DNA of 64,000 bases from Stemphylium vesicarium. Taxonomy: Eukaryota; Ascomycota; Dothideomycetes; Pleosporales; Pleosporaceae. Location: the NCBI GenBank assembly GCA_004380135.1, contig QXCR01000155.1:1-64000 (forward strand), in the 5' to 3' direction. Below are positions 45,084-54,609 of the stretch, one piece after another (the stretch's first letter is position 1; each line of letters begins with the position of its first letter). Position numbers and translations under genes: made by a program. Below the pieces are notes generated by a model that did not search any database, was not told where the DNA came from, and saw only the letters and a program-made list of their open reading frames with translations.

Positions 45084-45902
45084 ATGATGCCCAAGACGCT
45101 CTTCGTCGCCGCCGCAATGGCCATCGGCGCCAACGCGCATTTCCACCTGCTCGAGCCCTACTGGCGCGGCAGTTCCTTTGAAGAGCCCGCAAGCCAATGG
45201 ATCTACCCGTGCGCCAACGTCAACGAGACTACTGACATGGCAAACCGTGCGTCACACCCCTCACCCCTCCATGCCTCCAACTAAAAGGCGAAACTCAGGC
45301 ACCATGTGGCCCCCCACGGGCGGTTCCACCATGATCAACGGCTCGCACGAGAACGCCCTCACAGCCGTCAACCTCGCCCTCGGCACCAACGTAACAAACT
45401 TCAACATCACGCTCATGGAAATGTTCAACCAGACGGGCGCCGGCGTCTTCTGCATGAAGGAGACTGGGCGCGCGAACTTGGAAGCTGGATTCATTGCTGC
45501 CGGATACTCTGGTCTGGATGATGATCGCATTGATGGGTTGATGGCTACGGTGCAGGTTATCCAGCTTGGACATTCTGGTAGTGCGCTGTACAACGTAAGC
45601 CCTCTGCAATTTTTCGGGATGAATGCGATAGAAAGGGGGTTGTATTGGCTAATTTGGTTCAGTGTGCGGATATCATGTTCAATTCTACGGCTGAACTGCT
45701 GTCCGATGAGCAGTGCCAGAACAGCACCGGCGTCTCTGCTTCTGCGATTGAGAACGCGGGCTCTGGGTCGGAGACTGAAGAGGAGAGCCCATCTGGCACC
45801 GCTGGTGGTGACAGTCCAGCGGAAACGGGCGCGGCCAGTCATCTCAGCCCCATGGTTGGAACGGGGCTGTTTGCTGCGGCGTTGGCTTGGGGCTTGTTGT
45901 AA
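45084..45902 (+). CDS. BIM1/X325-type copper-binding LPMO-like GPI protein, 232 aa
   Basis: Exons 45084-45246, 45299-45594 and 45663-45902; introns are 52 and 68 bp. The signal peptide MMPKTLFVAAAMAIGANA leaves His19 as the mature N-terminus (HFHLLEPYWRG), the residue that ligates copper in LPMO folds. The following RTMWPPTGGS, paired Cys positions (WIYPCANVN, GVFCMKE, CADIMFN, EQCQN) and N-glycosylation sites match the X325/BIM1 family, which includes a cryptococcal copper-acquisition factor and non-oxidative LPMO-like proteins. The Ser/Gly-rich tail ends in a hydrophobic segment (MVGTGLFAAALAWGLL), expected for GPI attachment at the cell surface. Likely extracellular copper binding rather than polysaccharide oxidation; inferred from family. 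Confidence 0.88.
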
Positions 45903-46058
45903 GACACATAAAGATTTCTTTTGTAGATGCTCGTGTGCTTGGCGGTGGTGGATCATGCCAGATGACCAAAACGATACTTTTTCACTCACTTTAGTATCGC
46001 ATTGTTGCTTGGATCATCGTCTTTGATCTGTTATTTACGCTTCTTGTTTCTCGTTTAT

Positions 46059-46286
46059 TTATCTTCCCCCTTGTTCTGCGTCAGCAATGGGTAACGCATA
46101 CTCTTGCTCCGCTTCATTCTCCTTCGGCGTCTCGGGGTCATACTCTTCGTCCTGTGCACTCGACGAGCAATCTGTCAGGCACGGGCCGCCATCGGGTATT
46201 GATTGCGAGCATTGCGTGCATGATAAAGCATAGCTTCCATTCGGGAAATGGCAGTGTTCGCAGAGCCAAGTTGGCGTGGTTGTCAA
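46059..46286 (-). CDS. Small RanBP2-like zinc-finger protein or fragment
   Basis: About 75 codons contain W-x-C-x2-C (WLCEHCHF) and, after a short loop, C-x2-C (CTQCSQ), as in RanBP2-type zinc ribbons, followed by an acidic tail (DEEYDPETPKENEAEQEY). No ATG lies in frame: TAA occurs four codons upstream and the first candidate start is TTG at 46286. So either a first exon is missed or the gene is broken. The pattern is distinctive enough to record. Confidence 0.35.
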   Translation of the reverse strand: MTTTPTWLCEHCHFPNGSYALSCTQCSQSIPDGGPCLTDCSSSAQDEEYDPETPKENEAEQEYALPIADAEQGGR

Positions 46287-47125
46287 TGAGATATATTAGT
46301 ATAGTCGGATAGACGGCATCAGGGCTGCGATGAGGAAATAAGATGTGGGATTTTATCTTATTACACATTTATGGAGAGGAAAAGGTAGCTAGAGCTGCAC
46401 ACATCAAAAGAGGGATGCATGGCACGAAGGGTGTGTTTTGGAGGTGACGGTTGCATGTTGTGAATCGTGGGCGTTGGCTGCGTGAGTGCGCATTGTGATG
46501 ACTACGCAGCATGAATGGCGGGTGCATTATCTCTATTGTTCGGCGTAAAGACCAAAAAGGGGTGGATGGTGGCATTGAGAAAAGAGAAAACACTGAAGTA
46601 CAGTGACAACTTATACTGCTTGGATGCGTTGGATGCAGTGTCACATGTGTAACGGGCTGAGCCCGAGGTCACATGACTAGGCTGCCGGCCTAGTCGCTTC
46701 CCTACCTTCGGTCCCTCACCTTGCCTCAGCAGCACGTGGACCGTGCGCGAACACAAACAACATGAGATGGCGGACCACCTATCTCTCTTTCTCCTTATCT
46801 TGACTGTAAATAGCATCTGGGTTAGGTAGCTGGAATACAGTGCCTACAGACCGTTCACAACATGGAGTGAATGGATAAGGAGTTTAGTTTTAGGCGCAAG
46901 TCAATTGTCTCAGATTAGTGACACTGTCACGTGAATGTCGGATGTTTGTCCCTAGTCTCATCACGGGAAAGATCTTGTATAGTCAGTTGCTGCCGGCCAG
47001 GTGAAATTGTTACACTCTCACACTGTTCTCCCTGGGGCATTCCATCCTACCTTTTTTCTCCTCATTTGCTCTTCCACCATCCCCATTTTGACTTCAACTC
47101 CACCAGCTCTAACCCATCACCAAAG
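46287..47125. other. Divergent spacer
   Basis: No gene seen. It contains a short palindromic GGCTGCCGGCC-like stretch near 46680 and a pyrimidine-rich leader just before 47126. Confidence 0.4.
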
Positions 47126-47917
47126 ATGCCGTTGCCCATCCTCGAAATTGTCCCATTAGAAGACCTTCTCCAATCCCGTCCACTTCAGCAGCAATACCCA
47201 CACAATCGCTTCGACGAAATAACACCGACCCTTGTCGACCTCGAGATCGAAGCACTAATTGCATCGAAAGAATACGCCGAGGTCGTGGAAGGAGAGCGCA
47301 TGGAATTTGCGCGAGACGGCGTTCCGGTTCTAGATTGGATGAAAACAGGCAAAGTGGACAAGGCCAAGGCCAAGGCTTCTTCAACAGAGGAAAAGGGTCC
47401 AGGGAAACCCCAACGTGTCGAAGTTTCAGATGATGACATAGGTTCGAGCGAAGGGGCTGTTGAGGGGGCGCTAAGGCGGAAGCATATCTTCATCAGGGGT
47501 GATAACAATGTCGTTCATGTTCATGTTAAATCTGGCCATAGGCAGCAGAATGTAACTCCCGCGGCCCTGGATACATTGAGGGGAGAGACATTGAAGACGA
47601 CGATCCAGGCGACAATACGGGTTTTGATGACGAGGGTGGCGACTTGGAGGAGGGTAGACGGCGAGAATCATTCATGTCCCACGGGACACCGTCGTGGCAA
47701 GATGATTATCACGCGGATAGGGATCGTACTGCTACGCTTTCCGCGACGCAAGGAGAGGATCGCGATCCTGGCGAGTGTGACTGCAATGGGTGTCGTGTTG
47801 GCGGGTATTGCCTCTCTGATGATGAGTGGTATAGTGAGTGGGGCCCAGGTACTTGTTAGATGGTTTGAACACATGGGGGCATGGTTGTGGATGTTGGTGG
47901 ATGAGTGGATGATATAG
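47126..47917 (+). CDS. Hypothetical protein with C-terminal membrane segment, ~263 aa
   Basis: Start ATG 47126 (MPLPILEIVPLEDLLQSRP), after a pyrimidine-rich leader; the frame is open further upstream but reads like UTR. The N-terminal half is globular and acidic (FDEITPTLVDLEIEALIASKEYAEVVEGE). The C-terminus has a membrane helix (RIAILASVTAMGVVLAGIASLMM) followed by RWFEHMGAWLWMLVDEWMI. Between them (about 47,545-47,700) this frame is poor, while the +1 frame reads as a good acidic protein (IEDDDPGDNTGFDDEGGDLEEG) and stays open to 47859. One or two unrecognised introns, or frameshifts, probably lie here. No known domain. Confidence 0.45.
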   Translation: MPLPILEIVPLEDLLQSRPLQQQYPHNRFDEITPTLVDLEIEALIASKEYAEVVEGERMEFARDGVPVLDWMKTGKVDKAKAKASSTEEKGPGKPQRVEVSDDDIGSSEGAVEGALRRKHIFIRGDNNVVHVHVKSGHRQQNVTPAALDTLRGETLKTTIQATIRVLMTRVATWRRVDGENHSCPTGHRRGKMIITRIGIVLLRFPRRKERIAILASVTAMGVVLAGIASLMMSGIVSGAQVLVRWFEHMGAWLWMLVDEWMI

Positions 47918-48234
47918 CTAAGAAGGGGGTAACTAGGTTTCACGTTAGTTAGAATCTTGTACGCGAGATGGGAAGGCCATTTTGTTTAATCTAGATTTGG
48001 CATGCTGGGTTGATGGAACATGTGTTGCGCTCGACGTAAGACTGATGAGGAAGGATGGGACAGGTAAGGGTCATCTTTAGCGCTTGTTTCGTGGCCCACG
48101 TCATCGACTACACTTAGGTTCGTCACTTCCGTCATTCCTCAATTCTCCGGGTTCGATTATCAATATAGAGAACTACTATTCTAAGCAGAGTAGCCTTGCG
48201 AAATTACAAATTCCAGTGAAGAAAGTTTGAGTAA

Positions 48235-48990
48235 TCAATCCCAGAAACGCTTCATAATCTCCTTTGGAAGCGCACCTGCCCTCTCCTTGGTATCATAAGC
48301 CTTCAAATCATTTTTATTAAATGCCACCAGGAACGCGGAACGTTCTCTCGCCTTATCAACCTTCTGTCGCAGTATCTGCAATAAAGAACTAATTTCTGCA
48401 GACCTCACTGATTGTTCCGCTCCCGATGCTCAAATCCTTGGTCTCCTTTCCGCCTGACAGTCTTGACTTGGATCTTGCTCTTCAGTTCGACGATCTGGTG
48501 CTGCGGGATCACCATGCCTTGCGAGATGACTGCGGTAGGGCTCGGGCTCTCGTGATGGATCTGTTCAACAGGCTCATCACTCGGGATGAACTCCAGATGA
48601 GCGACGTCGAATTGAAGCTGCGAATGAATGGTGCGTCTTGGGGAAATATTCTCATTGGAAGTTGCCTAGATACACGTAGCAAGCCAACGCACCACGTGTT
48701 GTGGTATGCCGGCTCCCGGACCAAAGTTGACAGAAAGTCTTATCAAAGCGGTTGATGAATAGCTGTACGGTCTCGTACAGGTGAATGGAGCATCAAGCGA
48801 CTGACTGGTGTGCATCAAATTGCGACTTCGTCGGCTTGCTCCACGATCTTTGTCGTGCTTTCCAACCAGGTCCCGCCAAAAATGCTTAGACCGTGTCGGG
48901 AGAGAGCTACAATACATAGTTGAGAGCATCATCATGTCTGTAAAAAAAGGCCATACAGGATCGAAAGCTCGCAGACCGGGGGTAGTGGAG
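48235..48990 (-). pseudogene. Decayed orphan gene with frame shifts
   Basis: The minus strand carries three sensible pieces in order: LYETVQLFINRFDKTFCQLW...GALACYVYLGNFQ, then SQLQFDVAHLEFIPSDEPVEQI...QHQIVELKSKIQVKTVRRKGD, then EQSVRSAEISSLLQILRQKVDKARERSAFL...PKEIMKRFWD with a stop at 48235. They lie in different frames or are separated by stops near 48,663 and 48,420, with no introns of normal size to join them. A similar order (short N-terminal block, ELKTRS-like strand, C-terminal helices) is familiar from multi-copy fungal orphan families. It is read here as a relic; function unknown. Confidence 0.45.
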
Positions 48991-49503
48991 GTCACAACTT
49001 CTTCTGTCTAGTGGTTACAATCCAGCAGGCGCTAACGCAGTAGGGCGTAGTGTAGTGCCCCGCATCTACCTAAGTAGAGAGGGCAAGGTCGAAGCGTCCA
49101 TCACCCCATCATATCAATACTCGTCGTCAGATTTGCATCACACTTTCCCTTCCTCGCCAATGGCCTGAGATAGCTTTCGTCGATTTGCAATAATCGCATT
49201 GTTGCAGCCTCGATATTCCTAGTATAATACACGCACGTCTCTTGAGCCAACCCGAAATCTACAGCCATCCTCCGTCCACTTTGTCCTTCCCGGTGCCAAA
49301 TATATTTCTCTTCCGAAACCGACCATCACTGGAGCCCGAAGTACGTAAAATCCGAAGAATTGTTTTTCCCAGTTTCCTTCCCGTCGCTGCTCTCTGAGGC
49401 TCGCGACCTTTCCGATCCCGCTACTCTCCCTGCAGACTACCGGTTCTAACCTCACGCTTCAATTTCTCCGCACCGACAGTGACCCACAGTCAATGGCTTG
49501 TTC
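48991..49503. other. Spacer, no gene
   Basis: No supported feature; the probable 3' flank of the broken gene at 49.5-51.1 kb. Confidence 0.4.
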
Positions 49504-51135
49504 TCAATAGTCGCCCCCGCGAACCTTGTGGCTCCACTCATCAATGCGCCCCCGCTTCGTCCCGTACGCTCGCTCACTCGAGCAGATGAGACGATCGCGG
49601 TTACTGAGCACATTCTCTTCGTCGACCTTTCGCGAGATTGAGGGTTTCTTGACATTGTGCTCTTTCATGTACATTTTCAGATCCGTGTCCCAGCTTTGCT
49701 CTTTGCCTCCTTCAGTTCCTGGTGCATGGTCCGATCCATCCGATCCACAGTCTCTTTTCCGCTTTTCATGCGTTCTGTCGTCTTCGGGGTTTCTCAAATT
49801 GTCCTGCTGACTGGAACTAGATTGTGAAAGCCCTCCCCTTTTCTCCGACTCGCTGTTGACAATTCCATTACTTGCCGTTTGTTTTGGTGTAATTCCTGGG
49901 TCAGACTTGACATTCCTCAACATGTTTTCGTTCCCGAGCAACGACGAATGCTTATACGCATACATAAAAGCTTGTGAGCCTGAAATGCGCATCTCTGTAT
50001 GAGTCCCATATCCACGAGTTCCAGAAGCTAGATGAGCTATGGCAGGCATTGATCGGGCCTTCGCTGGTCGAGTAAGATTTAGCTGACCTGTAGATCCTTC
50101 AGTTGGAGTTGCGCTAAAAGAAGAGTCCTGTGGAATAACTTGAAGCGGCTTGGCAGCCACTGCTTGCAAAGACTCCGACTCATGGATGACAGGGTGATCG
50201 GGTGTGTAGTCCTTTGGAGTCTCTGAACCCTCGGGAAAGTCGTCATCTTCCTCGTCTTCCAGGTTTTCCTCAAGTGGATGTCCTATCTCCCACGTCCCCA
50301 CCACGACATTTTCTCGCCAAGCCTCGATGCCATCACGACTTACCTGGTCCAGTGATATGCGATGCCACACGTCGATGTCGTACGCAATGTTTGGATATCC
50401 ATCGTCCATGGAATCAGCCATAGTAATATTTGCAGCTCTGGCTTCCTTGTATGCATCCTGTACGGCCAGCTCTGCTTCATCCAGCTTCTTGATGACTTCA
50501 CGCCATCCTTCAAGCCACCTCTGGCTGAACTCGACGGGAAAATCAACGTTCAGCCGGTTGGTCTACCAAGAGACGCGTTCTGCAAGCTTCCTCTCATAGT
50601 CATGACGATATTGGTCATGATCATCCCGAGCTTTACGGACTGCTCGCTTCGTGCAGGTCGTTTGGAATGCTAGGCGCACTTACGTTGCTTCTTCGTCGGC
50701 CTGAGAAATATTGGACGGCTCTACTGGGTGTCCACCCATCGCGTTCGAGCAGCCTAGTCCGTCTTTCATTGGGCCCGTTGTCTCTTTTTGGCAACCAGTG
50801 CTTCTTGTCCTGTCTTCCCGTTGTACGTGGTCTTCCCCGGTGGAATCAGAGATTAGTCCACAGTTGACGGATATGTTTTCCTGGATAGCTTCCACCTCTC
50901 GCACAGCTAGCATCCACGCATCTCGATGTCCTTCCAAAGCGCCTGGCAACTTCTCCCAATCTTTTCTCAACTCTTTTTGATGATCACCTACGTCTTTGCA
51001 ACGCTTTGCCATGACTTGCGCTTCCGCCCACTCTTCCTCTGTGAGACTATCCCTCCCAATTCTTTTCAGATAAGCCTCTAGTTCCCCTTTGATAAAGAGT
51101 TGAAGCGCATGTAACGGATTTGCTTGCGCAATCAT
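49504..51135 (-). pseudogene. Orphan gene with two in-frame stops, abutting a transposon
   Basis: A single frame runs from ATG 51135 (MIAQANPLHALQLFIKGELE) to 49504 (~540 codons), interrupted only by TAA at 50680-50682 and TAG at 50563-50565. Sequence between and around the stops reads as one helical protein (RKARDDHDQYRHDYERKLAER, then VDFPVEFSQRWLEGWREVIKK, then LDEAELAVQDAYKEARAAN). Both stops are one C-to-T change from a Gln codon. No intron of suitable length and phase removes them. The C-terminal 305 codons (from ATG 50421) could still be made separately: acidic N-terminus, Ser/Gln-rich middle, basic end (EKRKRDCGSDG, KKPSISRKVDEEN). No domain known. The 5' end is 15 bp from the opposite-strand transposase start. 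Confidence 0.55.
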
Positions 51136-51149
51136 GTCGCTCCACCACC

Positions 51150-53032
51150 ATGGATCCGATTCAAGAAGCGATTGAACATTTGGAATTTCGTGAAGCTGGA
51201 GACAGATTCTCGTACCGCGAAGTCGCAAATATGTTCGGTATTGACCGAACGACGCTGTCGCTGAGGCACAGAGGTGTGCAGCGCAATCATCGCGCCAAGG
51301 CACAACACCAGCTCATACTCAACCCACAACAAGAGGAGGAGTTTGTCAAACAAATAGAATGATGAAAAAGAGACGGTTTGCCACCCACCAAAAGCATGCT
51401 GCAAAATTTCGCCACTGCGGTTGCGAAGTAGGAGGTCTCCGACAGCTAGATTACTCGGTCTCTACATAGCCATGCCGACAAGCTGACCACTAAATGGAGC
51501 GCCGGGATGGATCGTGAGCGCCATTTGGCTGACAGTAGGCGCAAGTATGAGCTATACTTCAATCTACTATACTCCAAGATGCGTGAACACGGCGTTGATA
51601 AGTGCAACACGTACAATATAGATGAGAAAGGCTTCTTTGTTAGTATCAACAGCCGCACGAAAAGGATAGTCTCTAAGGCAATTTGGAATTCAAAAGAGCG
51701 CACCACAGCGCTTAGAGATAGCAATAGAGAATGGATAACGCTGCTGGCTTGCGTATGCGCTTCTGGAGGCATTACCGCCCGCTCTCATCTACTAGGGCAC
51801 CTCTGGGATTCAATCGACCTGGGTGGACGAACTTGCGGCCGAACAACACCAGATTTTCATCTCCCACTCGGCGACGGGATGTTCAAACAATGACATGGGG
51901 GTTGCCTGGCTTCAGCAGGTGTTCGATCGCCATATAGCAGCCAAAGCTCGCCGTCAATGGCAGATTCTGATCCCTGACAGCCACGGCAGCCACCTCACGT
52001 CCGAATTTTTGGGGTATTGCGACGCCAATCGCATCCTCCTTAAGGTCTTCCCATCTCATTCAACTCACAGCTTGCAGCCGCTTGATGTCTTCCTCTTTGC
52101 GCCGCTTTCGAGGCACTACATCGAGGAGCTCACCACCTACCTCCAGGGAACCCAAGGCCTCATGAGGATCACGAAACGCGACTTCTACAGCAACTTTTGG
52201 CCGGAATGAAGCGCTACGATGACCTCAGAGCTTATATTGAAGGGTTTTCAAGCTACAGGCGTGTGGCCGATAGATGCGGACGCTGTACTGAAACGCTTCA
52301 ACACCACCCACAACCACACGATGAAGACGCGGAAATTGGAGAGCATAGTGACGGCGATAGTTGGCCTGAGCTGCGCAAATTTTTTGACGCTGCAGATGCT
52401 GAAAAGGCTAGAACTGAAGCCAAGCGGCTGTCACAGAGCCTCCACTCGCTACAGATCAACAACGAGCTGCTTCACGCTCGCAACATGGAGCTAAACACGA
52501 GCTCAACGTCAGCAAGAGGCGCCCCGCACAGCGGAAAACGCTAACTACACAAGACGGCGACGACTGGCACGGCGGCGCTGTCTTCTACAGTCCCAGGAAG
52601 CTTGCCAGCGAGCGCGCGCGCAAGGCTGCAGAACTCGATGAAGCCGCGCAGCTACAACCCCAAAAAACTCGCGATAGAGAGGCGAAGGCGGCGGCAACAG
52701 CATGCAAAGGGCAGCAGCAGGAGGAGGCAAGGATTGCTCGACAGCGTGCTACTGAGCAACGTCGCGAGGCGAAGAAAGCACAAGCTCAAGCGCTGGCTGC
52801 CGAACGAGCGCTCAAAAAGCTGCAACGCGACGCTGCAACCGCAGAAAAATCTCGCGATATAGCTAATACACGTAAGCGAGAGGCCTCACATAAAGCTGTA
52901 AAAAATCCAACAAAGCGTCGTTGTATTATAGTTACTCGAAGTCGTGTTAACGCTGCACCGCCAGCTGCGTCTCCCCCACCTAAAATCACCACGAGCGGCC
53001 GCAACGAGCAGCTACCAGCCAAACATAAATAG
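51150..53032 (+). pseudogene. Frameshifted pogo-like DDE transposase
   Basis: Starts MDPIQEAIEHLEFREAGDRFSYREVANMF, a psq/pogo helix-turn-helix, then LILNPQQEEEFVKQI before the first stop (51360). Later blocks, spread over several frames, are YNIDEKGF (first catalytic Asp, ~51617), LIPDSHGSHLTSEFLGYCDAN (second, ~51973) and SLQPLDVFLFAPLSRHYIEEL (third, ~52075). Then come GFQATGVWPIDADAVLKRF and a long Lys/Ala/Gln-rich tail ending at TAG 53030-53032. The DDD triad is present but at least three frameshifts or stops separate it, so no active enzyme. Terminal repeats were not found. It belongs to the same superfamily as the remnant at 2.2-3.0 kb but is a different, less RIP-altered copy. Confidence 0.8.
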
Positions 53033-53490
53033 CAAAATCGAAGCGTAAGGCTCTAGATATCAATACGCCAGCTTTTCTCGCGATAATAGCTTTTGGGTGT
53101 GGCTTTACAGCTTCATTTTTCTATTGTCAATATCTCGTTTGGGGTAGCTCATCGGCTGAACTGGCTCATCGAGCGCACGGGCACGGTAGGCTTGTGCGTG
53201 CCAAGACGCCAAGACGTGGGCCACGTCCGGGAGACTCCATCGCTATTCTTTCCCCCTCTGCCTACATTAGTATACAGCCACGCGCATGAGATGGGTACCG
53301 AGTTGATGACGTCAGATATATATTGAAAGAGGTCTATGAATTTGGGTTACTTTGACGAGAGCAGAGAAAAGAGAAGAAAAGAAAAGATTAGTCTCGACCT
53401 ATTTGGGTATCTATTTCCGCTCTAGTCGTGCACGTCAGACTCGGTGGTAATCATTACAAACGCGTGCATGCCGAAAGAGCCGTCATGTGG
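53033..53490. other. Spacer
   Basis: 3' flank of the transposon remnant and of the glycosyltransferase gene; a purine-rich GAGAAAAGAGAAGAAAAG stretch at 53364-53385. No gene. Confidence 0.45.
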
Positions 53491-54609
53491 TCATCCGGAC
53501 GTCCTATTCGTGCCGTCTTCGGTTCTCCTATCCCATGCGTTATACCAGCCCTTCATCTCCCACCTCCTTGTCAGCAGCCATTGTTTGGTTTTCTCGTTGT
53601 TGTAGATGTACGGCTGTTTCCACCATTTCTCATGTACACTGTACAGACCCTGTTCAATGTCCTTGTCGTTCGGGCAGCGGATGTTCCACGTGTACGCAAG
53701 CTCGCGCCACGGCATCGGACCATCCCATCGGTGCGCGTAGTTCATCAGGTTCTGTTCCGGATACTTCGGATTGAAAGAATTGGGCGTGTTGATGAGCGAC
53801 TTGTAATATTCGAACGCGAGGAGCGAAGGAGCGAAGATGAAGAACCCGGCGTTCATATGCCCAGCGCCCTTGAGGCCTGTACCGTGTGTTGGAGGAAAAG
53901 AATGTGTTGAATCCCAGACTTCCGAATTTGATGCGAGAAGGTATGTCGGAGGCAAGGTCGTGTCGTTGGAGGGCTTCGTAGCGAGAACTTGAGCGCTTGG
54001 ATCGTCGAACACCGCATCGAGCGATTTCAAGAGCATGGAGTCGCCGTCGAGCATGAGGATGCGGTCGTATTGTGTCATCTCCCATGCGCGCATCTTTGTT
54101 ATTACATCGTCCCAGCGGTGCAACTCCGGATGGATCCATTCGTCGTTTTCAGTGTGCAGGAAATCAACGGAATGAACGATTGCCCCATCTTTCCGCAGAC
54201 GATCACGCCTCGATTCAGACACGGTGGGAGTCACCATGACAATAACGTCGTGCTTAGTTCGCGTTTCCGGGTTGTGGACCAACTGCCACACGAGGATACG
54301 TACCGCGACGAAATAATTGTCCTTCTCCAGATCATCGCCTGCGTCCACAGTTCCCGACAAGAATGTCATGTACGCTAGCTTTTCTTCGCTACTAGTTGTA
54401 TTTGTAACCGCATTGATGTATGACGGCGGCGTGGGTACAGGTGGATCTTCTGCAGGCGCAGAGCTTTTGTGTTTGGTGATCGCTGACATGTCAATGCTTT
54501 CGAGGGCGCGAGTCTGTATGGCGAGGAAGATACATGTCGAGATCAGGACAACCGCGGATAGTGTGATTCGAATCCACCGTGGGCTTGCGAAGAGGTTCAA
54601 GGGCTTCAT
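53491..54609 (-). CDS. GT8-family glycosyltransferase, type II membrane protein, 372 aa
   Basis: One exon; start taken at ATG 54609 (MKPLNLFASPRWIRITL). Residues ~13-31 form a single membrane anchor (ITLSAVVLISTCIFLAI), then a short Pro-rich stem, placing the enzyme in the Golgi lumen. The catalytic part follows the GT8 plan: KLAYMTFLSG, VRILVWQLVHNPETRTKHDVIVMVTP, then the metal-binding DxD in RILMLDGDSMLLKSLD. MNAGFFIFAPS and PEQNLMNYAHRW come later. It resembles fungal glycogenin-like/GNT1 (N-acetylglucosaminyltransferase) proteins; donor and acceptor cannot be told from sequence. Confidence 0.85.
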   Translation of the reverse strand: MKPLNLFASPRWIRITLSAVVLISTCIFLAIQTRALESIDMSAITKHKSSAPAEDPPVPTPPSYINAVTNTTSSEEKLAYMTFLSGTVDAGDDLEKDNYFVAVRILVWQLVHNPETRTKHDVIVMVTPTVSESRRDRLRKDGAIVHSVDFLHTENDEWIHPELHRWDDVITKMRAWEMTQYDRILMLDGDSMLLKSLDAVFDDPSAQVLATKPSNDTTLPPTYLLASNSEVWDSTHSFPPTHGTGLKGAGHMNAGFFIFAPSLLAFEYYKSLINTPNSFNPKYPEQNLMNYAHRWDGPMPWRELAYTWNIRCPNDKDIEQGLYSVHEKWWKQPYIYNNEKTKQWLLTRRWEMKGWYNAWDRRTEDGTNRTSG

